Below are positions 9,379 through 18,332 of a stretch of DNA of 64,000 bases, piece by piece (within the stretch, counting starts at the first letter, position 1; each line of letters opens with the position of its first letter). The notes under the pieces are model-generated. The model was not told the DNA's origin. It worked only from the letters and a program-made list of their open reading frames with translations, and made no database searches. Origin of the DNA: Phycicoccus jejuensis (GTDB lineage Bacteria > Actinomycetota > Actinomycetes > Actinomycetales > Dermatophilaceae); contig NZ_JOEE01000004.1 of NCBI RefSeq assembly GCF_000720925.1, positions 186,001 through 250,000 of the forward strand, read 5' to 3'. The translations under genes were made by a program, and so were the position numbers.

Positions 9379-10628
9379 GGGAGGATCCCCTTGCCGTCGA
9401 TGGCGTCCTGGATCTCGGTGCGCAGGGTGTCGGCCGTGCGTTGTGGGTCGATCTGCGACGGTGGCGACAGCGTCGACGACACGATCGTCGAGATGTTCTG
9501 GTAGAGAGGCGTCTTGGGCCGCGGGACGGCGGTCTCGAGCTCGGCGAGGATGTCCTCGTACATCGGGTAGGCCTCCTGGAACTCGGGGTCGTCGAAGACC
9601 TCCTCGAGGACCGGGACGTTGCCGGCGTCGAGGGCGCCGTTGAGCTCGGCCTCGGGGTTGCGCAGGCACATCGCGGCGTCGAAGGCGAGGTCGGGGTGCG
9701 TGCTGTAGGTGCTGATCGCGTAGTTCATCCCGCCGAGCGTGGCGCGGGCGGGCTCGCCCTCCTTGAACTGCGGGAGCTTGGTCCAGCCGAGGTCGTCGGC
9801 GACCTCGGGGTTGGCCTCGCGCATCGCCGAGAGCATGTACGGCCAGTTGATGGCGAAGGCCGCCTGGCCGTTCTGCATCTGGGCGAAGACCTCCGGCTCC
9901 TGGCTGTTGGAGAGGGAGGCGCTCGCCAGCCCGTCGGTCGCGAGGCTCTTGAGGATCCCGAGCGCCTCGACCGTGCGCTCGTCGACGGTCGGCTTCGTGC
10001 TGTCCTCGTTGACGAGCGTGCCGCCGAGCGAGGAGAGGATCGTGTTGAAGCCGACGACGTAGCCCTCGTACTGCGCGGCGGTCAGGCCGATGACGTACGG
10101 CTTGTTCTCGGACTTCAGCTGCTGGGCCCGGTCGACGACCTGCTGCCACGTCGTCGGCGCGTCGGGCACGAGCGACTTGCGGTACCAGAGGAGCTGGACG
10201 TTGGTCGTCCGCGGGATGCCGTAGAGCTTGTCCTTCCACGTCGCGGTGTCGATCGGCTGCTGGAGCACGCCCTCCGTGGCGGCCTGCGCCTGCTCGCCGG
10301 TCAGCTCGCGGATCCACCCGGCCTCCGCGAACTCGGCCGTCCACGTGACGTCCATCCCGAGGACGTCCATGCCCTCGTCGCGGGCCGCGAGCCGGCGGAC
10401 GAACTGCTCACGCTGGCTGTCGGCGTCGCTGGGGATGAGGTTGGGGCGGATCGTGTAGCGGCCCTGGGCGGCGGCATTGCAGGCGTCGAGGATCTTGGTC
10501 CACCCCGCGTCGGAGGTGCTGCCGTAGACGTTGATGACGGGCGTGCCGCCGTCGCCGTCGCTGCAGGCCGCGAGCGCCGCCACCGAGGCCGCGACCACCC
10601 CCAGGCCCGTGAGTCGTCGCAGTCGCAT
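9375..10628 (-). CDS. extracellular solute-binding lipoprotein of the sugar ABC importer
   Basis: 417-residue type 1 periplasmic-binding-like lipoprotein. A signal peptide MRLRRLTGL...VAALAAC ends in the lipobox LAAC, so the mature protein is lipid-anchored outside the membrane. Then [13 protein letters not shown] and [31 protein letters not shown] match sugar-binding proteins of the trehalose/maltose LpqY-ThuE group. ATG at 10626-10628 is preceded by GGAGGGAGAG; longer starts would hide the signal peptide. It is the first gene of the operon, with promoter and palindromic operator just upstream. Confidence 0.92.
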   Translation of the reverse strand: MRLRRLTGLGVVAASVAALAACSDGDGGTPVINVYGSTSDAGWTKILDACNAAAQGRYTIRPNLIPSDADSQREQFVRRLAARDEGMDVLGMDVTWTAEFAEAGWIRELTGEQAQAATEGVLQQPIDTATWKDKLYGIPRTTNVQLLWYRKSLVPDAPTTWQQVVDRAQQLKSENKPYVIGLTAAQYEGYVVGFNTILSSLGGTLVNEDSTKPTVDERTVEALGILKSLATDGLASASLSNSQEPEVFAQMQNGQAAFAINWPYMLSAMREANPEVADDLGWTKLPQFKEGEPARATLGGMNYAISTYSTHPDLAFDAAMCLRNPEAELNGALDAGNVPVLEEVFDDPEFQEAYPMYEDILAELETAVPRPKTPLYQNISTIVSSTLSPPSQIDPQRTADTLRTEIQDAIDGKGILP

Positions 10629-10665
10629 CGGCCCGCTCTCCCTCCGTTGGGTGCCGTGCCCGACG

Positions 10666-10679
10666 GTGACCTGGGTCAC
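10666..10679 (-). promoter_or_regulatory. palindromic operator of the sugar ABC operon
   Basis: GTGACC and GGTCAC form a 6-bp inverted repeat around TG, between the predicted transcription start and the binding-protein gene. A site in the 5' leader, downstream of the -10 box, suggests repression. No regulator gene lies next to it. Confidence 0.5.
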
Positions 10680-10692
10680 AGCCGGTGGAGCG

Positions 10693-10721
10693 ACCCTAGG
10701 TGCACGTCGGCCTCAGGGCAA
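10693..10721 (-). promoter_or_regulatory. promoter of the sugar ABC operon
   Basis: On the minus strand a TTGCCC -35 box (10716-10721) and a TAGGGT -10 box (10693-10698) are separated by 17 bp, pointing at the binding-protein gene that starts at 10628. Confidence 0.55.
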
Positions 10722-10756
10722 CAGGTGGGCGCGGTCCGTGTCCGGGCCGTGACCTC

Positions 10757-12067
10757 TCAGGCCAGATGGAAGCGCTTGCGGCACAAGGTGATCGTCACGA
10801 GTGACAGCGCTGCCACCGCCATGAAGTAGAACGCGGGGGCCGAGAGGCTGCCCGTGCGGTCGATGAGGAACGTGAAGATCGCGCCCGCGAAGCCGCCGAA
10901 GACGAGGACGCCGAGGTTGTAGCCGACGGCCATGCCGGTCGTGCGCACGTTGGTCGGGAAGAGGTCGTGGTACAGCCCCGGCAGGGGGCCGAAGTACGAG
11001 GCCATGACCGCGCCGAACACGACCTGGACGACGGTGAGGACGGCGACGGTCGGCACCGCGACGAGCAGCTGGAAGAGGGGCCACGCGACCACGAGGCCGG
11101 CGACGGCGGCGACGGTCATGACGCGGGCCGGGCCGACGCGGTCGGCGAGCCGCCCGACGAAGGGGGTGCCGACGAGGGTGACGACGCCGGCGATCATCCC
11201 GCCGAGGAAGCCCGCGTAGCCCGGGAGGTCGAGGCTCTTCACGGCGAAGGTCGGCATGTAGAGGATGAGGTAGACCGAGATCGACGCGAGCGCGACGGCG
11301 CCGGCGGCCGCGAGCAGGCGGCCGAGGTGCGTGCTGACCGTGGAGCCCAGCGGGGAGTCGAGCTTCTCGGCGTGCTCGAAGTCGGCGGTCTCGTCCATCT
11401 TGCGGCGGATGTACCAGCCGACCGGGCCGATGAGCATCCCGACGAAGAACGGGACGCGCCAGCCCCACGTGTAGAGGGCCTCGCGGGACAGGAAGGTGGT
11501 GAGCCCGAAGCCGAACGCGGAGGCGAGGAACATCGCCGCGCCCTGGGTCGCCACCTGCCAGCTGCCGTAGAAGGCGCGCCGGTCGGGGGCCGACTCGACG
11601 AGGAAGGTCGTCGCGGTGCCGAACTCACCGCCGGCCGAGAACCCTTGCACGAGACGGGAGGCGAGCAGCCAGAGGCCGGCCGCGACCGGTCCGACAACGG
11701 CTGCGGTCGGGGCCACGGCCATGAGGCCCGTGCCCACCATCATCGTGAGGATGGTCATCGACAGGGCGCGCTTGCGGCCGTGACGGTCGGCCCAGCTGCC
11801 GATGACCGCGGCGCCGAGCGGGCGGATGAGGTAGGAGACGGCGAAGGTGAGGAAGGTGAGCATCAGCGCGGCGAAGCCGGAGACCTCGGGGAAGAACAGC
11901 TCGCTGATGACGACCGCGAAGCTCGAGTAGACGATGATGTCGAACCACTCGAGGGCGTTGCCGATCGAGGACGCGACGACGGCCTTGCGCGCCTTCGTGA
12001 CGGCCTCGGGCGACGCCTCCCCTGGGCGGTCGTGCGACGTGCTGACGTGGTGGTTGGTGCTGGCCAT
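10757..12067 (-). CDS. MFS transporter, metabolite:H+ symporter (MHS/ProP-like)
   Basis: 436-residue secondary transporter with twelve predicted membrane segments. Seen: GNALEWFDIIVYSSFAVVI near residue 36, the MFS loop signature GSWADRHGRKRALS near residue 88, GFSAGGEFGTATTFLVE near residue 140 and GWRVPFFVGM, all typical of the MHS family that imports osmolytes, dicarboxylates, shikimate or alpha-ketoglutarate. Substrate is not readable. Start chosen at the ATG 12065-12067; upstream frame is non-coding-like. It stands alone after the ABC operon, on the same strand but with its stop about 130 bp from the ABC start. Confidence 0.88.
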   Translation of the reverse strand: MASTNHHVSTSHDRPGEASPEAVTKARKAVVASSIGNALEWFDIIVYSSFAVVISELFFPEVSGFAALMLTFLTFAVSYLIRPLGAAVIGSWADRHGRKRALSMTILTMMVGTGLMAVAPTAAVVGPVAAGLWLLASRLVQGFSAGGEFGTATTFLVESAPDRRAFYGSWQVATQGAAMFLASAFGFGLTTFLSREALYTWGWRVPFFVGMLIGPVGWYIRRKMDETADFEHAEKLDSPLGSTVSTHLGRLLAAAGAVALASISVYLILYMPTFAVKSLDLPGYAGFLGGMIAGVVTLVGTPFVGRLADRVGPARVMTVAAVAGLVVAWPLFQLLVAVPTVAVLTVVQVVFGAVMASYFGPLPGLYHDLFPTNVRTTGMAVGYNLGVLVFGGFAGAIFTFLIDRTGSLSAPAFYFMAVAALSLVTITLCRKRFHLA

Positions 12068-12173
12068 GACCTCGACCCTCGCACCGCGACACGGTCGATG
12101 GTGGTTCGGGAGCGGGTGAGCTCCACGCGGTCCGCGATGCGGACGACAGCGGTCGTCGGCTCGGGGGGCGTCG

Positions 12174-12593
12174 TCACGAGGCGGGAGCCGCCACCCACAC
12201 ACCCTTCTCGGCGCAGGCCGCGGGGACGACGACGCCGGCCACCTCGTGGTCGGAGCGCCGCTCGCCCGGTTCGAGCGCGACTCCGCCGCCGACGTCCACC
12301 GGGTCGCCGAGCGCGGCCGACGGCCGGCCGGGCACGTGGACCGTCGCCGGGCCGTCGGTGGTGACCGACGTGCCGGCGGGCCAGACGACGACCGTGTCGC
12401 CGACGCCCAGGCACCCACCGACGTCCGTGAGAGGCCCCGAGAGCAGGGCGTCGCCCCCGGAGTTGGTCCGTTCCCCGACGAGCACCGCTGTGCCGCCGGC
12501 GTCCAGCACCTGACCGGAGCCGGAGTCGCACCCGACGAGGGCGGCGCACGCGCAGAGCACCGAGAGCGCGGGGAGGGGACGACCGACGGCCAC
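12174..12593 (-). CDS. hypothetical lipoprotein
   Basis: 139 residues starting at the GTG 12591-12593. An N-terminal hydrophobic stretch ends in the lipobox-like LVGC, followed by a Gly/Val-rich beta-type domain with repeated short strands (TAVLVGERT, DTVVVWPAGT, VHVPGRPS). Two further cysteines (GGCLG and PAACAEKG) could form a disulfide in the exported protein. No family recognised. It diverges from the HNH gene across a ~140-bp intergenic region. Confidence 0.65.
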   Translation of the reverse strand: MAVGRPLPALSVLCACAALVGCDSGSGQVLDAGGTAVLVGERTNSGGDALLSGPLTDVGGCLGVGDTVVVWPAGTSVTTDGPATVHVPGRPSAALGDPVDVGGGVALEPGERRSDHEVAGVVVPAACAEKGVWVAAPAS

Positions 12594-12737
12594 CTCACGA
12601 TGGTGGCAGGCGGCTACGTGGTCGGGCCGGTGCTCCAGCCACGGGCCCGCAGCCGCCGGGGTCCTCGAAGCGGAAGGTCGGTGGGCCTTGTCGGTGGCTT
12701 CTCCTAGAGTGTGGAGCACAGGGAAAGGGGGCGACCG

Positions 12738-14114
12738 ATGGGCGCGATCTCGCTGCAGGACAGCCGAAGTTCTGTTGCGCCCGCGGACGTCGTCGCCTCC
12801 CTGCGCGCCTCGTTGGCCACGCTCGACGCCGGGGCCGGGACGGACCACGAGCGGGTCGCGCTGGTCGCCGAGCTGGAGCGGCTCAAGGCCGCGGCGGCGG
12901 CCTGCCAGGCCCGTGCGACGGACGCGCTCCGACGCTCGCGCGAGGCGGTGGCGCCGCACGACGTGACCCGCTCGGTGGGCTCGGAGATCGCCCTCGCCCG
13001 CCGGGAGGCCCCGAGCCGCGGAGACCGGTTCGTCGGCCTGGCGCGGGCGCTCGTGCACGAGATGCCCTGCCTGTTGGCCGCTCTCACCGAGGGGGCGACG
13101 AGCGAGTGGGCCGCGGTCGAGGTCGTCCGGGAGACCGCGACGCTGACCCGCGAGGACCGGGCCGAGGTCGACCGCCGCATCGCCGACGCCCTCCATCGGC
13201 TCTCCGCCCGCGCGGCCGGACGGGCGGCCGCCCGGGTGGCGGCAGAGCTGGACGCCGCGTCCGTCGTCCGCCGGATGGAGGCCGCGGTGCGGAGCCGGCG
13301 GGTGAGCGTGCGCCCCGCTCCCGACGGGATGGCCTACCTGACGGTGCTCGGCCCCCTGCACGAGATCGTCGGCGCGCACGCCGCCCTGCTGCGCCGGGCG
13401 CGGAGCGTTGTCGGCGGGCAGTGCGAGGACGAGGCGCCCGACGGGCGGGGCGTCGGGGCCGTCAGCGCCGACACCGCTCTGCGCCTGCTCTCCGGGCGGA
13501 CGCACGGGCAGGTGCAGCCCCTCGAGGTCCAGCTCGTCATGACCGACCGCTCCCTCCTCGGCACCGGTGACGCCGACCGCCCGCTCGACGAGCCCGCCCG
13601 CCTCCCGGGGCACGGCTCGGTACCGGCGCCGGTCGCCCGCGCATGGGTCCGAGGGGCCGGCCCCGCGTCCGTGTGGCTGCGCCGGCTCTACACGACGCCC
13701 GACGGGCGGGACCTCGTCGCGATGGACTCCCGCCGCCGCACCTTCCTCGGCGGGCTGCGCCGGATGCTCGTGCTGCGCGACGACGTCTGCACGACCCCGT
13801 TCTGCGACGCACCGATCGTCCAGGCCGACCACGCCCACCCCGCCCACGACGGCGGGCCCACCAGCGCATGGAACGGGAACGGGAAGTGCCTGCGCTGCAA
13901 CCTCGTCAAGGAGGCGCCGGGCTGGTGCGTCACCGTGACGCGTGGCTCACCCCACGAGCTGGTCACGCGCACCCCGGCCGGGCACTCCTACCGCTCCCTC
14001 GCACCGCCCCTGCTGGGCTGGGGGAGCGAGCCGCACCCACCACCGGGCGCCGACGGACGAGGCGGCTCAGCGCTCGAGCGACGCATCGACTGGCTCTTCG
14101 CGAACGCCGCCTGA
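12738..14114 (+). CDS. DUF222/13E12-type HNH endonuclease-domain protein
   Basis: 458 residues: an N-terminal DUF222-like helical region (to about residue 320) and a C-terminal HNH nuclease module. Seen near residue 340: RDDVCTTPFCDAPIVQADH, then HDGGPTSAWNGNGKCLRCN, giving paired CxxC-like zinc ligands and the H-N-H core. This family is expanded in many actinobacteria and its biological role is unclear; it is sometimes annotated 13E12-repeat protein. The ATG 12738 is preferred over GTG 12711 because AAAGGGGG lies 7 nt before it. Its last 48 bp overlap the convergent glycosylase gene. Confidence 0.85.
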   Translation: MGAISLQDSRSSVAPADVVASLRASLATLDAGAGTDHERVALVAELERLKAAAAACQARATDALRRSREAVAPHDVTRSVGSEIALARREAPSRGDRFVGLARALVHEMPCLLAALTEGATSEWAAVEVVRETATLTREDRAEVDRRIADALHRLSARAAGRAAARVAAELDAASVVRRMEAAVRSRRVSVRPAPDGMAYLTVLGPLHEIVGAHAALLRRARSVVGGQCEDEAPDGRGVGAVSADTALRLLSGRTHGQVQPLEVQLVMTDRSLLGTGDADRPLDEPARLPGHGSVPAPVARAWVRGAGPASVWLRRLYTTPDGRDLVAMDSRRRTFLGGLRRMLVLRDDVCTTPFCDAPIVQADHAHPAHDGGPTSAWNGNGKCLRCNLVKEAPGWCVTVTRGSPHELVTRTPAGHSYRSLAPPLLGWGSEPHPPPGADGRGGSALERRIDWLFANAA

Positions 14115-14981
14115 GCGCGCGACTCCCTGCTCGAGCACCTCGACGAGCCTGCGCCGCAACGCGTTAGACCGGACCGTGAACTCACGCTGCCGCGTCAGGT
14201 ACTCGGTCTTGCCCTCGGACGTCTCGATGCGCACCGGCTCGTACCCGAGCTCGAGCAGGTCGTACGGCGAGGCCTGCATGTCGAGCACGCGGATGGCGCG
14301 CGCGAGGTCGAAGGCGTCCGCCGTGAGGTCGCTCGGCACGAGCGGCGCGAGCTTGAACGCCCACTTGTAGACGTCCATCCCCGCGTGCAGGCACCCCGGC
14401 TGCTCGTGCGCGACCTGCTCCTCGCGCGTCGGCCGCAGCTGGTTGAGCGGGGCGGCCGACTCGGTGAAGAAGCGGTAGGCGTCGAAGTGCGAGCACCGCA
14501 CCGCGTGCCGCTCGACGACCTCGTCGGTGCCCCGCGGGCCGAGGCGCAGCGGCCACCCGCTGTGGCGGATGTCGTCGGCGGGCAGCCGGTGGACCATCGC
14601 CCACTCGTGCAGCCCGAAGCACCCGAGGTGCGGGGGCCGCGAGAGCGTGGCCGTCAGCAGCTCTCGGACGAACGAGACCGTGCCACCCCGCGCGTCGAGG
14701 AACGACCCGAGGTCCAGCCGGACGCCGTCGCCGACGACCTCGTGGTGCCGCCACCCGGCCCGCTCGGTGGACGCCGCTCCCTCGAGCAGCACGCCGGCGC
14801 CGGGGTGCCATCGGCGCAGCTTCGCGGGGGAGTGGTTGTAGTAGCGGAACAGGAAGTCCTCGACGGGGTGCGCCCGCCCGTCGGCGCGACGGGTGCGGTG
14901 ACCGGCGGTCGCGGCGTCGACCCGCTCGGCGTGGGCCCGCTCGAGCCCACGCCACTCCTCGCGGGCCAGGACGACGGTCAC
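14067..14981 (-). CDS. putative 3-methyladenine DNA glycosylase (actinobacterial family)
   Basis: 304 residues, cytoplasmic. The sequence (VEDFLFRYYNHSPAKLRRWHPG, then VCSHFDAYRFFT-like and LDMQASPYDL) matches an actinobacterial family carried in databases as 3-methyladenine DNA glycosylase. I recognise no canonical helix-hairpin-helix glycosylase motif, so the enzymatic name rests on family recall. The GTG at 14979-14981 is the likeliest start. It overlaps the convergent HNH gene tail-to-tail by 48 bp. Confidence 0.6.
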   Translation of the reverse strand: MTVVLAREEWRGLERAHAERVDAATAGHRTRRADGRAHPVEDFLFRYYNHSPAKLRRWHPGAGVLLEGAASTERAGWRHHEVVGDGVRLDLGSFLDARGGTVSFVRELLTATLSRPPHLGCFGLHEWAMVHRLPADDIRHSGWPLRLGPRGTDEVVERHAVRCSHFDAYRFFTESAAPLNQLRPTREEQVAHEQPGCLHAGMDVYKWAFKLAPLVPSDLTADAFDLARAIRVLDMQASPYDLLELGYEPVRIETSEGKTEYLTRQREFTVRSNALRRRLVEVLEQGVARSGGVREEPVDASLER

Positions 14982-15118
14982 CCGCACCACGGTAGTCGCG
15001 ACCGCGGGACGCCCCGGGCACACCCGGGAGCCCTCGGGCGTTGGACGCGGGTGAGGATGGAGGTGCGGCCACCGCCGCGCCCCCGTCAGCGTCCAGCCAC
15101 CGACCCGGAGGTCCACCC

Positions 15119-16045
15119 GTGCGCCGCCCCGCGCTTCTCACCGCCGCGCTCGCCGCGCTCGCCCTCGTCGGCGGCTGCACCATCGGCGGCTCCGAGCCGG
15201 ACCCCGCCGCCTCGTCGGCCCCGGCGCCGGCCTCGAGCACCGCCTCCGCCTCCGCATCGCCGTCCGCGTCCGCGACGGCGGCCCCCGACGGCCCCGTGGT
15301 CCTCGCCCTCGGCGACTCCCTGGCCGCCGGCTACCAGCCCGGGGGCAGCGAGCGGCGCGACACCGCCTACCCCGCGCTCGCCGCAGCGCGGGTGTCGCAG
15401 GGCGGCACCGAGCTCGGCGTCGAGAACCTCGCCTGCAGCGGCGAGACCACCGGCACCCTCCTCGAGGGCGGCCGCTGCGACTACGCCGAGGGCAGCCAGC
15501 TGGCCCAGGCCGAGGCCTTCCTGCGCGAGCGCGGCTCCGACGTGCGGATGGTGACCCTCGACATCGGCGGCAACGACCTGCTCCGCTGCGCGGCCCGGCT
15601 GCAGGTCGACGCCGCCTGCGCCGAGCAAGGCGTGCGGACCGTCGCGAAGAACCTGCCGACGATCGTCGAGCGGCTGCGCGCCGCGGCCGGCCCCGACGTG
15701 CCGGTGCTCGTCCTCGGCTACTACAACCCGTGGCTCGCGGCCTCCTACCTCGGCACGGGCGAGGCCCAGCTCGACGCCGCGAAGACCGCGTACTCCGGGC
15801 TCGACGCCGCCATCGAGAAGGCGACGAAGGCCGCGGGGGCGCGCTACGTCGGGCTCGACGCCGCCTTCGCGTTCGACGACGAGTCGCCGACGACCTTCAA
15901 CGGCCGCGAGGTCCCGACCAACGTCGCGCAGGTCTGCACCCTCACCTACATCTGCACCGCCTTCGACGTGCACCTCACCGACGAGGGCGCCGCCGTCGTC
16001 GGCCGCGTCGTCGCGGACGCCGCCCGGAAGGCCGGGGTCTCCTGA
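15119..16045 (+). CDS. SGNH/GDSL-family esterase lipoprotein
   Basis: 308-residue exported hydrolase. A short signal peptide ends in the lipobox LVGGC (about residue 20), followed by a Ser/Ala/Pro linker. The catalytic domain shows block I VLALGDSLAAGYQPG near residue 61, GGND in DIGGNDLL near residue 148, and the catalytic Asp/His pair in DVHLTDEG near residue 284. GTG 15119 has GGAGG 7 nt upstream and places the signal peptide at the very N-terminus; longer starts would bury it. Substrate unknown; likely esters of cell-envelope or external compounds. Confidence 0.88.
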   Translation: MRRPALLTAALAALALVGGCTIGGSEPDPAASSAPAPASSTASASASPSASATAAPDGPVVLALGDSLAAGYQPGGSERRDTAYPALAAARVSQGGTELGVENLACSGETTGTLLEGGRCDYAEGSQLAQAEAFLRERGSDVRMVTLDIGGNDLLRCAARLQVDAACAEQGVRTVAKNLPTIVERLRAAAGPDVPVLVLGYYNPWLAASYLGTGEAQLDAAKTAYSGLDAAIEKATKAAGARYVGLDAAFAFDDESPTTFNGREVPTNVAQVCTLTYICTAFDVHLTDEGAAVVGRVVADAARKAGVS

Positions 16046-16062
16046 GGCCGACGCCCGGTCGG

Positions 16063-16068
16063 TAGGCT
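16063..16068 (+). promoter_or_regulatory. -10 box of the FAH-family gene
   Basis: TAGGCT ends 6 nt before the ATG at 16075, implying a leaderless transcript. The identical hexamer and spacing occur before ffh. Confidence 0.5.
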
Positions 16069-16074
16069 CGCGTC

Positions 16075-16845
16075 ATGCGCATCGCGAGGTTCACCACCGG
16101 GGACGACCCCGTCTACGGCCTGGTCGACGGGGCCGGCGAGAAGATCGCCGAGGTCACCGGCGACCCCCTCTACCAGCGGATCGAGCTGACCGGCGCCACG
16201 CACCTCGTCGAGGACGTGCGCCTGCTCGCCCCGGTCATCCCGCGGAGCAAGGTCATCGGCATCGGCAAGAACTACGCCGACCACGCGGCCGAGATGGGGA
16301 CGGACGTGCCCGAGGAGCCGCTGATGTTCCTCGTGCCCAACACCGCGGTCGTCGGCCCCGGCGACCCCGTCGTCCTGCCGCCGCAGAGCACCGAGGTCCA
16401 CTACGAGGGCGAGCTCGCGGTCGTCATCGGCCGGGTGTGCAAGGACCTGGAGCCGGAGGACGCGCTCTCGGTCGTCTTCGGCTACACCTGCGCCAACGAC
16501 GTCACCGCGCGCGACCTGCAGCGCTCCGACGGCCAGTGGGCGCGGGCCAAGGGCTTCGACACCTTCTGCCCGCTCGGGCCGTGGATCGAGACCGACCTCG
16601 ACGTCTCGTCCCTCTCGGTCGTCACGCGCCGCGACGACGAGGTCGTCCAGGACGGCACGACGGGCGACATGGTGCACGGCGTCGCCGCGCTCGTCTCGTA
16701 CGCGTCCAAGGCCTTCACCCTGCTGCCCGGCGACGTCATCCTCACGGGGACCCCGGCGGGCGTCGGGCCGGTCGAGGCCGGCCAGCGCGTCGAGGTCGAG
16801 GTCGAGGGCATCGGGGTCCTCGCCAACCCCTTCGTCCGGCACTGA
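16075..16845 (+). CDS. fumarylacetoacetate hydrolase family protein
   Basis: 256-residue cytoplasmic metal-dependent hydrolase or decarboxylase. Seen: VIGIGKNYADHAAEMG near residue 60, the metal-binding glutamates in EVHYEGELAVVIG near residue 106, the metal Asp region CANDVTARDLQ near residue 141 and GDVILTGTPAGVGPV near residue 222. Such proteins often act on acylpyruvates or oxaloacetate; many actinobacteria carry one shortly upstream of gltX, as here. The -10-like TAGGCT fixes the ATG start. Confidence 0.9.
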   Translation: MRIARFTTGDDPVYGLVDGAGEKIAEVTGDPLYQRIELTGATHLVEDVRLLAPVIPRSKVIGIGKNYADHAAEMGTDVPEEPLMFLVPNTAVVGPGDPVVLPPQSTEVHYEGELAVVIGRVCKDLEPEDALSVVFGYTCANDVTARDLQRSDGQWARAKGFDTFCPLGPWIETDLDVSSLSVVTRRDDEVVQDGTTGDMVHGVAALVSYASKAFTLLPGDVILTGTPAGVGPVEAGQRVEVEVEGIGVLANPFVRH

Positions 16846-16853
16846 GCACCGGT

Positions 16854-16881
16854 GCGCCCGGCCGCGTTTCGCGCCGGGCGC
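16854..16881 (+). terminator. GC-rich hairpin after the FAH gene
   Basis: GCGCCCGGC (16854-16862) pairs with GCCGGGCGC (16873-16881); the loop holds a further GCG/CGC pairing around TTT. It lies 8 bp after the stop. No T-run follows, so termination is probable but not certain. Confidence 0.5.
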
Positions 16882-16930
16882 CACGGGGCATGGTCGGGAT
16901 GACGACGTCCCGACCCCCGAGGAGCACCCC

Positions 16931-17209
16931 GTGACCGAGCAGGACCGCCCCGAGACCACCGACGACGCCTCCACCCACGAGGCCGCGACCGAGGCCGCCC
17001 AGAACGTCGTTGACGAGGTGACGTCGTGGGAGTACAGCGGCGAGCGCGAGACCATCGAGGGCGAGCTGGACCGCGGCCTCGACGAGGCCGGCGTCGCCCT
17101 GGACCCCGCCGAGCGCGAGCGCGTCGTCGACGAGATCGACGAGGTCAAGGACGACGAGACCGCCGGCTCGCCCGACGTCGGCGACGCCCGGCCCGCGGAC
17201 CAGGCCTGA
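16931..17209 (+). CDS. small acidic hypothetical protein
   Basis: 92 residues, strongly acidic (Glu/Asp about a third), with no hydrophobic segment and likely helical or disordered. No known domain recognised. GTG 16931 has GAGGAG 6 nt upstream, good support for a real gene. It converges on the DUF1905 gene 18 bp away. Confidence 0.7.
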   Translation: MTEQDRPETTDDASTHEAATEAAQNVVDEVTSWEYSGERETIEGELDRGLDEAGVALDPAERERVVDEIDEVKDDETAGSPDVGDARPADQA

Positions 17210-17227
17210 CCGCTCCGCCCGACCGGG

Positions 17228-17527
17228 TCAGCGCCGCTCGGTGAGGTGGACCGACACGGTGTCCCCGACGTCCTTGCCGAGGGCGCGGAGCAGGTCCTGC
17301 GTCATCGGCAGCTTGTGGCGGCCGTCGCCGAGCGCCATGAAGGACGTGCGGATGTCCCGCCCGTCGACCGTGCCGGTGACCTTGACGAGGCCGCGGGTGC
17401 CGAAGACCTCCGCGGACCGCGGCCAGACGACGTAGCACCAGCCGCCCGGGGCGTCGCTGCGGACGACCTCGGCGTCGAAGCGCAGGTCGACCGGCCCCGG
17501 TCGGGTGGCGTCGTGCGTGGTGTCCAT
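17228..17527 (-). CDS. DUF1905 domain protein
   Basis: 99 residues forming a small beta-barrel DUF1905 domain: WCYVVWP near residue 31, the glycine turn [29 protein letters not shown] and GDTVSVHL at the end. Function is unknown; in larger proteins this domain often accompanies a YdeI-like domain, absent here. The ATG at 17525-17527 follows GGGAGGAG, a strong ribosome binding site. The DUF2306 membrane protein gene begins upstream on the same strand with a 32-bp gap, so the two may be co-transcribed. Confidence 0.82.
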   Translation of the reverse strand: MDTTHDATRPGPVDLRFDAEVVRSDAPGGWCYVVWPRSAEVFGTRGLVKVTGTVDGRDIRTSFMALGDGRHKLPMTQDLLRALGKDVGDTVSVHLTERR

Positions 17528-17559
17528 GGTGGGCTCCTCCCGGCCGGCTCCCTGCCGGC

Positions 17560-18264
17560 TCACGTGGACCGACCGCCGGTGGTCGCCGGACTCATCGGTC
17601 GGCGACCCAGCCACCACTCACCGGCGACGACGTGCATCGACAGGCCGAGCCAGAAGGCCACCCCGAACGTGGCCCGCAGCGGCATCGTCGTGCCGCCCAT
17701 CCCGAGCAGCCCCAGCTGGATCCCGGTGAAGAGCCCCACCCACAGGCGGATGGTCCCCACGCCGAGCCCGACGGCGAACGCGCGCACCATCCAGCGGCGG
17801 TGGTCGGCGACGCGCCCGGAGCGGACGGCGCGCAGCGCGAGCGCCAGGCAGAGCACGAACCATGCGCCGAAGACCAGCGTCGCGCTCGTCTCGGCCCCTC
17901 CGCCCCAAGCGAACACGAACCCGAGCACCACGGCGAGGACGCCCGAGAGGAGGCCGCTTGCGAGCAGCACCCGGCCGAGCCGGCGGTGCAGGCGCAGGTG
18001 GCGGTCCCGGACGCGCGCCGACAGCTGGAGCGGGGCCCCGAGCAGGTAGAGGACGCCGGGCACCATGTGGCCGTAGGCGAGCCACGGGTGCGCGACGTAG
18101 AGCTCGGCGAGGTCGTCGTCCGGGACGGTGCCGTCCACCAGGTGCGGCACGTCGGTGACGAGGCGCAGGACGAAGAAGACGAGCACGACGGTCGTGAGCA
18201 CGGCCACGACGACGCCGACGGGGCGCACCCGTCGCGCCGGTCGCTCGGCCGTCGCCCCCGCCAT
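17560..18264 (-). CDS. DUF2306-like membrane protein
   Basis: 234 residues with about six hydrophobic segments (first [20 protein letters not shown]). Conserved-looking histidines in [12 protein letters not shown] and [11 protein letters not shown] recall the DUF2306 family of predicted membrane proteins, whose function is unknown. The ATG 18262-18264 is preferred to the one at 18298-18300 because it removes a charged N-terminal stretch. It diverges from gltX with about 70 bp between starts. Confidence 0.7.
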   Translation of the reverse strand: MAGATAERPARRVRPVGVVVAVLTTVVLVFFVLRLVTDVPHLVDGTVPDDDLAELYVAHPWLAYGHMVPGVLYLLGAPLQLSARVRDRHLRLHRRLGRVLLASGLLSGVLAVVLGFVFAWGGGAETSATLVFGAWFVLCLALALRAVRSGRVADHRRWMVRAFAVGLGVGTIRLWVGLFTGIQLGLLGMGGTTMPLRATFGVAFWLGLSMHVVAGEWWLGRRPMSPATTGGRST

Positions 18265-18332
18265 GCCGCGAGTCTGCGCCCGTCGCCGCCCGTGCGCCAC
18301 CCCCGGCGCGACGTCACTACGCTGGCCCCATC

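Noticed and set aside
12738..14114. HNH protein as part of a mobile intron or prophage
   Set aside because: No reverse transcriptase, phage genes, direct repeats or interrupted host gene around it; DUF222 HNH proteins are ordinary chromosomal genes in actinobacteria.
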